This document shows positions 8,555 to 16,007 of a stretch of 37,795 bases of DNA, in pieces; the stretch's first letter is position 1, and every line of letters begins with the position of its first letter. Source of the stretch: Gemmatimonadaceae bacterium. Lineage in GTDB: Bacteria; Gemmatimonadota; Gemmatimonadetes; Gemmatimonadales; Gemmatimonadaceae. Where the stretch lies: assembly GCA_016741895.1 (NCBI GenBank), contig JACVCT010000008.1, positions 1 to 37,795 on the forward strand, read 5' to 3'. Both the position numbers and the translations under genes were made by a program. Below the pieces are notes generated by a model. It made no database searches, was not told the DNA's origin, and saw nothing but the letters and a program-made list of their open reading frames with translations.

Positions 8555-9390
8555 ACCGCGAGCTGCGCGCCTTCTCGGCGGCCTGCACCTTCATGACGCG
8601 CATCCCCACCTGGCGCGTTGTGGCACATGACGTGGCGGATCTGCCGGCCTCCGCCGCCTACTTCCCGCTGGTTGGACTGCTTGTGGGGGCCGCCGGTGCG
8701 GTGGTATGGTGGCTGGCCTCCTGGCTTTGGTCACCGTGGATTGCCATACTGCTCTCCATGGCGGCGACCATTCGCCTCACGGGCGCCTTTCACGAGGATG
8801 CCCTCGCCGATTCGCTCGACGGGTTCGGGGGCGGATGGACGCGTGAGCAGGTGCTGCACATCATGAAGGACAGCCGCGTGGGTTCGTATGCGCTGGTCGG
8901 CATGTGCGTGGCTCTGTTGCTCAAGGCCGCGCTGCTCGTGGAGTTCACCACGATGGCGCCGCTGCCAGTCACGGGAATCATGGGGCGCTGGCCTGCGGTG
9001 GTGACGGCCATGCTGGCAGCGCATGTGCTTGCGCGGGCGTCCAGTGTTGCGCTCATCGGTGCGCTGCCCTACGTGCGGAGGGACGATGCCGCCACGCGCG
9101 CCAGTGCCGGCCGACCGTTTGTGGCGGGCGTCTCGCGAGCTCGCGTGATTCTGGCTCTCGCGTGTGCCGTGATGCTCAGCGTCGTGCTACTGGGCAGCGC
9201 GGTTTGGACCGTGCTTGTTGCGGCGGCCGCCGCAACTGCGCTGGCTGCGCGCTATTTCCGTGCCCGGATAGGTGGGATTACCGGTGATGCGCTGGGCGCT
9301 GCGAATCAGGTGGTGGAACTGGTGGTGTATCTCACGCTCGCGGCCAGTGTGCAGCACGGGTCGTTCCTCCAGACCGTGGTACGGTCATGA
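8551..9390 (+). CDS. cobS: Adenosylcobinamide-GDP ribazoletransferase (cobalamin synthase) CobS
   Basis: CobS is the membrane enzyme that joins adenosylcobinamide-GDP to alpha-ribazole (or its phosphate), closing the nucleotide loop. The 279-residue product has several hydrophobic helices. It carries the diagnostic HEDALADSLDGFGGG acidic motif followed by LHIMKDSRVGSYAL, an AYFPLVGLLVG helix near the N-terminus, and GGITGDALGAANQVVEL near the C-terminus. Length is slightly above the usual 250-260. Its ATG overlaps the CobC-CobT stop and its own stop overlaps the next gene (both ATGA), so the three nucleotide-loop genes are translationally coupled. Confidence 0.93.
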   Translation: MNRELRAFSAACTFMTRIPTWRVVAHDVADLPASAAYFPLVGLLVGAAGAVVWWLASWLWSPWIAILLSMAATIRLTGAFHEDALADSLDGFGGGWTREQVLHIMKDSRVGSYALVGMCVALLLKAALLVEFTTMAPLPVTGIMGRWPAVVTAMLAAHVLARASSVALIGALPYVRRDDAATRASAGRPFVAGVSRARVILALACAVMLSVVLLGSAVWTVLVAAAAATALAARYFRARIGGITGDALGAANQVVELVVYLTLAASVQHGSFLQTVVRS

Positions 9391-10001
9391 CCAATGCACC
9401 GGAGGATGAGCTCGGTACCCTGCAGCTCATTCTGCTGCGCCACGCCCATGCGGCGAGCGATGGACGCTGCATTGGCTGGACCGATGTGCCGCTCAGCGAC
9501 ACCGGGCGAGCGCAGTGCACAACGCTCATCACGACGGACGGGCCGCTGCGGCAGGTCCTGAATGCCGGAAGCGGCGACCTGCATCTGGCAAGCAGCGATC
9601 TGCGCAGAGCGCGTGAGACCGCCGTCGCCATCGGCGAGTGCGTCCGTGTGCCGATCCACGAAAGTGCCGACCTGCGTGAGATGCACTTCGGGGCCTGGGA
9701 AGGCCGGACCTGGGCCGCGCTGGAAGTGGAGGACGGAGAAGAACTGGCCACCTGGATGGCACACTGGCAGGTGGCGGCACCGCCAGGTGGAGAGACCGTC
9801 GCGCAACTGCAGCAGCGTGTCGCCACGGTGTTGCGTCGTCTGTCGCTGCGGCCAGAACGCCGGATGCTGGTGGTCAGTCACGCCGGCTGGATTCGCGTGG
9901 CGCTGTGTTTGCTGCAGAACCGACCGGTGCGCGAGATGTTTGACATCACGGTGCCACACGCGCAGCCGATTGTGCTCAGTGTTGCACGCCACCTGCTCTG
10001 A
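9387..10001 (+). CDS. Histidine-phosphatase family protein, stand-alone CobC-like
   Basis: The 204-residue protein belongs to the phosphoglycerate-mutase-like histidine phosphatases. The catalytic segment reads LRHAHAASDGRCIGWTDVPLS, with Ala in place of the common Gly after RH. The second part has LREMHFGAWEGRTW and VVSHAGWIRVAL. The GR-C-IGWTDVPLS pattern is typical of CobC alpha-ribazole phosphatases. It is the last gene of the cobalamin operon (ATGA overlap with cobS), although the operon already encodes a CobC domain fused to CobT. It may be the true alpha-ribazole-5'-phosphate phosphatase or a paralogue with another substrate. Its 3' end overlaps the convergent kynB by 26 bases. Confidence 0.8.
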   Translation: MTNAPEDELGTLQLILLRHAHAASDGRCIGWTDVPLSDTGRAQCTTLITTDGPLRQVLNAGSGDLHLASSDLRRARETAVAIGECVRVPIHESADLREMHFGAWEGRTWAALEVEDGEELATWMAHWQVAAPPGGETVAQLQQRVATVLRRLSLRPERRMLVVSHAGWIRVALCLLQNRPVREMFDITVPHAQPIVLSVARHLL

Positions 10002-10632
10002 GCAACGCCCGAACCGGCGCCGCATCGGCGCCTTCAATGGCCAGCGGCGCCGCCAGCAGTTCGTACGCGCCCGGCGTCACTGCCCGCAGATTGAGATTCT
10101 CCAGCACAAACGCGCCGCGTCCAAGCAGCGCGTGATGCACGTCGAGCGTCTTGCTGTGGCGAGTGTCCACGCTGGGCGCATCCACGCCCCACAGCACCAG
10201 GCCCTGCGACACCAGCCAGGTCGCCGTGTCGGCGCTCAGGGTGGGCCAGTCCTCGGGAAACAGGCCAGTGGCCACGCTGCGGTCCGTGCGCAGCAGCAGG
10301 CGGGCCGGGATGTCGCGCAGACCCTGCGCTTCAAGTAGGGCGACCACCATGGACGTGTCGAGTTCCTGCGCCGCGGTGTGTGTCGAGGGCAGCGCGAGCA
10401 CCACGCAGGGGCCGACAAACGCGGACACCGTGAGCGCCTCCGAGGCCGGCCAGTCCTCGTGCACGTGCAGCGGCGCATCGGCATGTGTGCCCACATGCAG
10501 ACTGGTGGTGACGGCCGCCAGGTTGACACTGTCGCCCCGGTCGAGGCGACAGGTCCACCCGCAATCAAAGCGCTGATCGCCCGGCCACTCCGGCGTGCGG
10601 GCACTCATGGGAACGGAGATGTCGTAGAGCAC
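9976..10632 (-). CDS. kynB: Kynurenine formamidase KynB (cyclase family)
   Basis: The 218-residue protein starts at a GTG at 10632. It opens with LYDISVPMSARTPEWPGD, has the metal-binding signature LHVGTHADAPLHV (about residues 45-57), and GVDAPSVD followed by KTLDVHHALL. These are hallmarks of bacterial KynB, a Zn-dependent hydrolase that cleaves N-formylkynurenine to kynurenine and formate. The tryptophan 2,3-dioxygenase gene lies 45 bases upstream on the same strand and makes its substrate. The last 26 bases overlap the convergent CobC-like gene, so there is no room for a separate intergenic terminator. kynU is not in the window. Confidence 0.9.
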   Translation of the reverse strand: MLYDISVPMSARTPEWPGDQRFDCGWTCRLDRGDSVNLAAVTTSLHVGTHADAPLHVHEDWPASEALTVSAFVGPCVVLALPSTHTAAQELDTSMVVALLEAQGLRDIPARLLLRTDRSVATGLFPEDWPTLSADTATWLVSQGLVLWGVDAPSVDTRHSKTLDVHHALLGRGAFVLENLNLRAVTPGAYELLAAPLAIEGADAAPVRALLRAGGVQH

Positions 10633-10677
10633 GGCGTGGCTCGGCGGTTCAGCTAGGACGTGAAGGCTGCAGTGGCG

Positions 10678-11412
10678 TCAGCGTCCGTAAAATGCAGAAC
10701 GCACGGCCCAGAGCTCCGGGAAGAACTTCTGGCTGACGGTGCGCGAGAGGTACTTGGCGCCGAGCGTGCCGCCGGTTCCGCCCGTGCCGGGACCGATGAT
10801 GCGCTCCACCAACTGCACGTGCAGGAAGCGCCAGCGCGCGAAGCGCTGCTCGAATTCCAGCAGTCCCTCGACAAGCAGAAACAGCGGCGTGGGACCGGGG
10901 CCGGTGTAGAGCGATGCCAGCTCCACCTGTTCATGCGCGAGCAGCGCCAGCACCAGCGACTGCAGCGTGGGCCGCTCGAGCGCGGCCTGCACCTCGGCTG
11001 GCGGCGCACCGTGCTCGCTGATGGTCTGCAGGAAGTGTGCGTCGCGCAAACCCGCCGTGGCCTCGATGGCCCGGAACTGTGCGCTCTGCGAGCCGCTGCT
11101 CGATCCCAGATAGCCACGGAACTGCGCGAAGCGCTGCGGTGGCAGCGTGTCGAGGGCGGCGAGCTGCTGCGAAATGATCTCGGTGAGCGCATTGACACGC
11201 TGCACCGAAAGCAGCGCCCGCATGGTGTCGAATTGCTGCAGGGCGGCGATGAGCGTGTCGAACTCGTGGCGCAGCACCTTGAACCAGAGCTCACTGGCCT
11301 GATGGACCACAATGAACAGCAGCTCGTCGGGGTGCTCGGGCTGCGATTGCGGCGACTGCAGCGCGAGCAGCTCCTCCAGGCGCAGGTAGGAGCCGTAGTC
11401 GATGTCGGTCAT
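10678..11412 (-). CDS. kynA: Tryptophan 2,3-dioxygenase KynA
   Basis: This haem-dependent enzyme oxidises L-tryptophan to N-formylkynurenine, the first step of the kynurenine pathway. The 244-residue product begins DIDYGSYLRLEELLALQ and has the conserved ELLFIVVHQASELWFKV-type segment (here DELLFIVVHQASELWFKV) with the distal His. It continues with LRDAHFLQTI and the C-terminal GTGGTLGAKYLSR. The length is at the short end for the family (usually 260-280) but the landmarks are present. It lies between the BshB1-like gene (80-base gap) and kynB and is probably transcribed with kynB. Its haem need may be coincidental to the hem genes upstream. Confidence 0.92.
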   Translation of the reverse strand: MTDIDYGSYLRLEELLALQSPQSQPEHPDELLFIVVHQASELWFKVLRHEFDTLIAALQQFDTMRALLSVQRVNALTEIISQQLAALDTLPPQRFAQFRGYLGSSSGSQSAQFRAIEATAGLRDAHFLQTISEHGAPPAEVQAALERPTLQSLVLALLAHEQVELASLYTGPGPTPLFLLVEGLLEFEQRFARWRFLHVQLVERIIGPGTGGTGGTLGAKYLSRTVSQKFFPELWAVRSAFYGR

Positions 11413-11492
11413 GAAAGGACGCGCGGAAACGCGAGATGGGTGGACGCCGGGGAGTGTGGCGCGGTACCGCGGAGAAGCACGGGCAACAACGG

Positions 11493-12215
11493 TCAGAACG
11501 TGGAGACACCGAGACTGGTCACGTCCTCCACTTCCATGGTCTCGTCCGTGTAGAACGGCTCGCCGTACATCCTGCGAATCAGCGACCCGTAGTGGGCTGC
11601 ATGATGCCGCACGATGTCGTACAGGGGCTCACCATTGGGATAGACCTCGCCGGCCTGCGTGGTGCCGTCGAATTGCGAGCCATAACACTTGATGGCCTCG
11701 AGCTTGCGCTCGAACTGGGCGGTGATGTCCACGACGAAGGTGGGCTTCACATGGTCTTCGCGATACGCGATGGTGTGCAGCAGCTTGAGCGGCCGGAACG
11801 CCGCGTACTCGCCGGGGGCATACTTCGCGAGGCCACTCAGGAAGCAGGCGTCACGCACCAGCTCCGTGGTGCGGCGATGGTCGGGGTGCCGGCCGCGGGG
11901 CGCCGGCGCGATGACCACGCGGGGCCGCAGCCGGCGCAGCACCTGCACCATGCGCGCGCGCGAGGCGTCGTCGTTGCTGATGCCGGCGTCGGGAAGCTCG
12001 AGGTTTTCGCGCAGCGCCACGCCCATGACGCGGCGACCGGCCTCCGCCTCCTCGGCCCGCAGCGCCGCCGAGCCGCGGGTCCCCATCTCGCCCTGCGTCA
12101 GGTCGAGGATGCCGACTCGCTTGCCCGCGTCCACGGCCTTGATGAGCGTGCCCCCGCAGGTCAGCTCGGCGTCATCCCGATGCGGCGCGATACACAACAG
12201 GTCGAGTGAATCCAT
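11493..12215 (-). CDS. bshB1: Bacillithiol biosynthesis deacetylase BshB1 (LmbE/PIG-L family)
   Basis: This 240-residue LmbE-like metal hydrolase has the N-terminal Zn motif APHRDDAELTCGGT and continues LTQGEMGTRGS, EEAEAGRRVMGV and the RGRHPDHRRT motif. These match BshB1, which removes the acetyl group from GlcNAc-malate in bacillithiol synthesis. A minor deviation is HRDD where many members have HPDD. Bacillithiol is made by Firmicutes, Bacteroidetes, Deinococcus and related groups rather than most Proteobacteria, which supports a non-proteobacterial host. It starts at ATG 12215, downstream of the palindromic repeat region. A mycothiol-type or other GlcNAc deacetylase is the alternative. 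Confidence 0.85.
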   Translation of the reverse strand: MDSLDLLCIAPHRDDAELTCGGTLIKAVDAGKRVGILDLTQGEMGTRGSAALRAEEAEAGRRVMGVALRENLELPDAGISNDDASRARMVQVLRRLRPRVVIAPAPRGRHPDHRRTTELVRDACFLSGLAKYAPGEYAAFRPLKLLHTIAYREDHVKPTFVVDITAQFERKLEAIKCYGSQFDGTTQAGEVYPNGEPLYDIVRHHAAHYGSLIRRMYGEPFYTDETMEVEDVTSLGVSTF

Positions 12216-12283
12216 GCCGAATGCTGGGCCATGGGACGGCCTCCGGCAAGCGCTCTACATTGTCGCGGCCCCGGAAAACAGCC

Positions 12284-12360
12284 AACGCAGAGCAAAGGAG
12301 GGCGCAGAGGTCGCAGAGGGAGACTCCTCCGCGACCTCTGCGTGCTCCAATCCTCTGCGT
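12284..12360. repeat. Nested palindromic intergenic repeat (CGCAGAGG type) between hemY and bshB1
   Basis: An outer arm ACGCAGAG (12285-12292) pairs with CTCTGCGT (12353-12360). An inner 12-base arm, CGCAGAGGTCGC (12303-12314), pairs perfectly with GCGACCTCTGCG (12331-12342) around a 16-base loop. The unit GCAGAG recurs within the left half. The element lies after the end of the seven-gene tetrapyrrole operon and before bshB1, so it may stop transcription or stabilise the 3' end. It resembles a dispersed GCAGAGG-type repeat. There is no obvious T-run. Confidence 0.7.
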
Positions 12361-12412
12361 GAGTTGTTATGCGACCCAGCCCAACACGGGACGTGTCGGT
12401 TTCAAGAACCCC

Positions 12413-13879
12413 TCAGGAGGCCGACCGGCCCAGATAGCTGGCCACCCGCTCGGCAGTCAGCACACCATTGGCGACGCAGTCACCAACGGATACGCCGAGG
12501 TGATAATTGCCCGCCAGGTAGAGCCCCGGGTGCTCCGCTTCGGTGCGGGCCACTGCATCCTTGACCTCCTGGTACCCCAGCAGGTACTGCGGAATGGCGC
12601 GTGGCCAGTAGGCATGATGCGTGTACACCGGGTCGCCCGTCACACCCAGCAGGTCGTGCAGATCCCGCAGCACGGCTGGCAGCAGCGCCTCGCTGCTCAG
12701 GGCGGCCTGCTGCGGCGCTCTCGCCCCACCCACAAACACCGTGAGCGTGACGTGCCCCTCGGGGGCGCGGGCAGGGAACAGCGAGGAGCTGAACAGCACT
12801 CCGAGCACACTGCGCTGTTCGACACGCGGCACCAGCATGCCAAATCCGTCGAGCGGATGTGCCACCTGCTGCCTCGTGAAGCCCAGCGTGAGCGTGCTGA
12901 CGGCCGGATAGCGCACATGTTCAATGGGCGCCGCAAATCGCCGCAGGGCCGCCGGCAACTCCATGGCGGCCAGTGCATGCGCGGGGGTAGCCAGCACCAC
13001 CGTGTCCGCAATCAGTGTGTGGGATTTCCCGTCATCGCCCGACTCCACCACCCAGCGGCCCTCGTGGGCATGCAGATGCCGCAGAGGACGCGAGAGATGC
13101 AAGGACGTCCCCAGCGACGCCGCTAGGGCGTCGGGCAGCGTCTGCACGCCATCCACGAACGACACCAGACGCGCCGGCGAGGCGGGCGCCGACGGTTGAC
13201 CCGACCCACCGGACCGCGCGCGCCGACGCTGCGCCATGAGCCCACGCGAGAGCGAGCCATGCACCATCTCGAGCTCGGTGACCCGCGGAAACGCGTGTGC
13301 CATGCTGAGCGTGTCCGGGTCGCCGGCAAAGATGCCGGAGACAAACGGATCCACGGCGTAGTCCAGCACCTCACGCCCGAGGCGGCGGCGGACAAACGAG
13401 GCGATGGACTCTTCACCGGGGCCCCGGTAACGCGGCACCAGTGGCTCGAGCAGGACACGCAGCTTGGCTCTGGTGGAGAGCAGGCGCGTGGTCAGCATGG
13501 CCCTGGGCGTGAGCGGAAACGCGTGCAGGTCCCCATCACGCACGACGTAACGCTTGTTGGCGCTGGCGTCGGGCTCGACCACATCCTGCTGCAGATCGAG
13601 TGCGCTGAGCAGCTGCTCCACCACCGGCGAACTGACGAAGGAGTTGGGCCCATGCTCTGCCACAAAGCCGTCGGCATGCGTGGTGCGCATCACGCCGCCA
13701 GCCTGCGCCGCGGCATCGAGCACCGTGACCGACACGCCCTGCTGTCGCAGCGCATGCGCGGCCGTCAGCCCGGTAATGCCGGCCCCCACCACCACGGCCG
13801 AGCAGCGACCGTCCGGATGCGGCCCGTGGGCTGATCCGTCGTGGTCCTGCTGTTCGGGGCGGCCGGTGAGGGTGCCCAT
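12413..13879 (-). CDS. hemY: Protoporphyrinogen oxidase HemY/HemG type (FAD, O2-dependent)
   Basis: The enzyme oxidises protoporphyrinogen IX to protoporphyrin IX, the branch point of haem and bacteriochlorophyll. From the ATG at 13879 the protein has 488 residues. The FAD-binding dinucleotide fold is VVVGAGITGLTAAHAL with GGVMRTTHADGFVAEHGPNSF after it, and the C-terminal FAD segment is YLAGNYHLGVSVGDCVANG. The middle contains a short Ser/Gly/Ala-rich insertion (RRRARSGGSGQPSAPASP). The start at 13879, two bases after the hemF stop, is preferred; an in-frame ATG at 13972 would overlap hemF by 91 bases with a non-conserved extension. Last gene of the tetrapyrrole operon. Confidence 0.92.
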   Translation of the reverse strand: MGTLTGRPEQQDHDGSAHGPHPDGRCSAVVVGAGITGLTAAHALRQQGVSVTVLDAAAQAGGVMRTTHADGFVAEHGPNSFVSSPVVEQLLSALDLQQDVVEPDASANKRYVVRDGDLHAFPLTPRAMLTTRLLSTRAKLRVLLEPLVPRYRGPGEESIASFVRRRLGREVLDYAVDPFVSGIFAGDPDTLSMAHAFPRVTELEMVHGSLSRGLMAQRRRARSGGSGQPSAPASPARLVSFVDGVQTLPDALAASLGTSLHLSRPLRHLHAHEGRWVVESGDDGKSHTLIADTVVLATPAHALAAMELPAALRRFAAPIEHVRYPAVSTLTLGFTRQQVAHPLDGFGMLVPRVEQRSVLGVLFSSSLFPARAPEGHVTLTVFVGGARAPQQAALSSEALLPAVLRDLHDLLGVTGDPVYTHHAYWPRAIPQYLLGYQEVKDAVARTEAEHPGLYLAGNYHLGVSVGDCVANGVLTAERVASYLGRSAS

Positions 13880-13881
13880 GC

Positions 13882-14916
13882 TCAGCTGCTGCTCAGCCAG
13901 TCGCGCGGGGCGAGCATGGCCATGAGGCGCGATTCGAACGAGCCGGGAGCATAGCGCGGGGCGTACTGCCACATGGCGAGCGGCGGGAGGCTCATGAGCA
14001 CACTCTCCACGCGTGCATTGGTCTGCAGACCGAAGGTCGTGCCACGATCATGCACCAGGTTGAACTCCACGTAGCGGCCGCGACGCACCAGCTGGAACTC
14101 GCGCTCGCGCTCGCCGAAGGGTTCATCGCGACGCCGCTCCACGATGGGCTCGTAGGCAAAGCGCAGCACACGCGCCACGTCGGACACGAAGGCCTGGAGG
14201 GCCTCGGCATCACGGCCGTGAGTGGGGTCGTCGGGCCGCAGATGATCGAAGAAGATGCCGCCGCAGCCGCGCGCTTCGTTGTCCCGATGCGTGTTGACGA
14301 AGTAGCGATCGCACCAGGCCTTGAAGTCGGCGTAGAACGCCGGATGGTGCCGCTCGCACATGCGCGCGAGCGCCTGGTGGAAGGTGCGCGGATCGTCCTC
14401 GTGCGGATAGAACGGCGTCAGATCCGTGCCGCCGCCAAACCAGCGATCGGTCACGCGTCCCTGTTCATCGGTGAGCTCGAAGTAGCGCACGTTGAGGTGC
14501 ACGGTGGGCACCATGGGGCTGCGCGGATGCACCACCAGGCTCACGCCGGTAGCAAAGAACATCGTGCTGCCCTGCGTTGCGCCGGTGCCGCCGAGGCGCC
14601 TGGCCGCGGCCTCCGGCAGCGTGCCCATGACGGCCGAGCGATTGATGCCGGCCTTTTCGAAGGTCACGCCATCGGTCATCACACGGGCCACGCCACCGCC
14701 GCCACCGGGCCGCTCCCAGCGGTCCTCGATGAAGGTGCCCCCGCGATCGAGGCGGCCGAAGAACGACGTCAGTTCGTCATGCAGACCCGCCATCCATCGC
14801 GTGATGTCGGCGCGATGACTCGAAGTCACCGGTCGACCGCTGCTGCGTGATGGCGGCTCACCGGATGAGGAGGCGAGCACCGACGACGATTCGCCGGCGG
14901 GCAGCGTGAGGGTCAT
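13882..14916 (-). CDS. hemF: Coproporphyrinogen III oxidase, aerobic, HemF
   Basis: HemF uses O2 to decarboxylate two propionates of coproporphyrinogen III, giving protoporphyrinogen IX. The 344-residue product has the family blocks FFATGVSLVVHPRSPMVPTVHLNVRYFE, WFGGGTDLTPFYPHEDD, ARGCGGIFFDHL, and EFNLVHDRGTTFGLQTNARVESVLMSLPP. The chosen start at 14916 overlaps the hemE stop by ATGA; a longer in-frame start (14985) would add 23 low-complexity residues inside hemE. The first 35-40 residues are Ser/Pro-rich and not conserved. No oxygen-independent HemN is seen here, so this pathway section needs oxygen. Confidence 0.95.
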   Translation of the reverse strand: MTLTLPAGESSSVLASSSGEPPSRSSGRPVTSSHRADITRWMAGLHDELTSFFGRLDRGGTFIEDRWERPGGGGGVARVMTDGVTFEKAGINRSAVMGTLPEAAARRLGGTGATQGSTMFFATGVSLVVHPRSPMVPTVHLNVRYFELTDEQGRVTDRWFGGGTDLTPFYPHEDDPRTFHQALARMCERHHPAFYADFKAWCDRYFVNTHRDNEARGCGGIFFDHLRPDDPTHGRDAEALQAFVSDVARVLRFAYEPIVERRRDEPFGEREREFQLVRRGRYVEFNLVHDRGTTFGLQTNARVESVLMSLPPLAMWQYAPRYAPGSFESRLMAMLAPRDWLSSS

Positions 14917-16007
14917 GCGATCTCCGCCAGTTGCGGGGCGCGCCCGCTCGCCCGCTTTGCGGCGTCGAGGCGCTCCTCGGTCCACTCCCAGGACTGCACG
15001 GCATCGATGAAGGCGCGGGCATGATCGGGATTCATGTCCGGCAGGATGCCGTGCCCGAGATTGGCCACGTGACCCACCGGGCCAAAGGCCTGGATCATGT
15101 CACGCGTGCGCCGCTGGATCTCGCTCACCGGCGCGTAGAGTGCGCAGGGATCGAGGTTGCCCTGCAGGGCCACCGAGAAGGGATCGGTGAGGCGACGCGC
15201 TTCGTGCGGCGTGGTGTGCCAGTCGACGCCAATGGCGTCGGCATGGGTGGCCGCGGCGATCTCGCTCATCGCCCAACCTGCGCCGGGCGCGAACACAATC
15301 ACCGGCACACCGGCCTCACGCGCGCGCTGCGCGGCCTTGGCGAGATAGGGCAGCGCAAAGGTGCGGAACTCCTGCGGACCCAGCGCGCCGGCCCACGACT
15401 CGAAGAGCTGCACCACCTGCGCGCCGGCTTCCACCTGCGCCACCAGGAAATCGCCCACCGCCGTGGCCAGCTTGTCGAGCAGGGCATGCGCCACATCGGG
15501 CGCTTCGAACAGCATCTTCTTGGCCACCGCGAACTGCTTGGTGCCCTTGCCCTCCACCATGTACGCGGCCAGCGTCCACGGCGAGCCCGCGAAGCCGATG
15601 AGCGGCACCCGATCGTTGAGCGCGCGGCGTGTCATGCGCAGCGCGGCCAGCATGTAGCCGAGCTGATCCTGGGGATCGACCGGATGCAGCTTGGCCACGT
15701 CGGCCGCCGTGCGCAGCGGCGACGGAAACTGCGGCCCCACGCCTTCGTCCAGCGTGAGGTGCATGCCCATGGCTTCCGGCACCACGAGGATGTCACTGAA
15801 GATGATGGCCGCGTCCACCCCGACGAGGTCGATGGGCTGCAGCGTGACTTCGGTGGCCAGTTCCGGCGTGCGGCACATGGTGAGGAAGTCGGAACCGGCA
15901 CGCACCGCGCGGTACTGCGGCAGGTAGCGACCGGCCTGACGCATCATCCACACCGGGGGACGGGACACCGGTTCACGGCGCAGGGCGCGCAACAACAAGT
16001 CGTTCAT
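14913..16007 (-). CDS. hemE: Uroporphyrinogen decarboxylase HemE
   Basis: HemE removes four acetate carboxylates from uroporphyrinogen III to give coproporphyrinogen III. The 364-residue product has the signature PPVWMMRQAGRYLPQYR near the N-terminus and FSDILVVPEAMGMHLTLDEGVGP, which carries the catalytic aspartate. It also has the family GFAGSPWTLAAYMVEGKGTKQF and the C-terminal NLGHGILPDMNPDHARAFIDAVQ. Length is standard. It is joined by ATGA overlaps to hemA upstream and hemF downstream, forming a consecutive pathway block. Confidence 0.97.
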   Translation of the reverse strand: MNDLLLRALRREPVSRPPVWMMRQAGRYLPQYRAVRAGSDFLTMCRTPELATEVTLQPIDLVGVDAAIIFSDILVVPEAMGMHLTLDEGVGPQFPSPLRTAADVAKLHPVDPQDQLGYMLAALRMTRRALNDRVPLIGFAGSPWTLAAYMVEGKGTKQFAVAKKMLFEAPDVAHALLDKLATAVGDFLVAQVEAGAQVVQLFESWAGALGPQEFRTFALPYLAKAAQRAREAGVPVIVFAPGAGWAMSEIAAATHADAIGVDWHTTPHEARRLTDPFSVALQGNLDPCALYAPVSEIQRRTRDMIQAFGPVGHVANLGHGILPDMNPDHARAFIDAVQSWEWTEERLDAAKRASGRAPQLAEIA

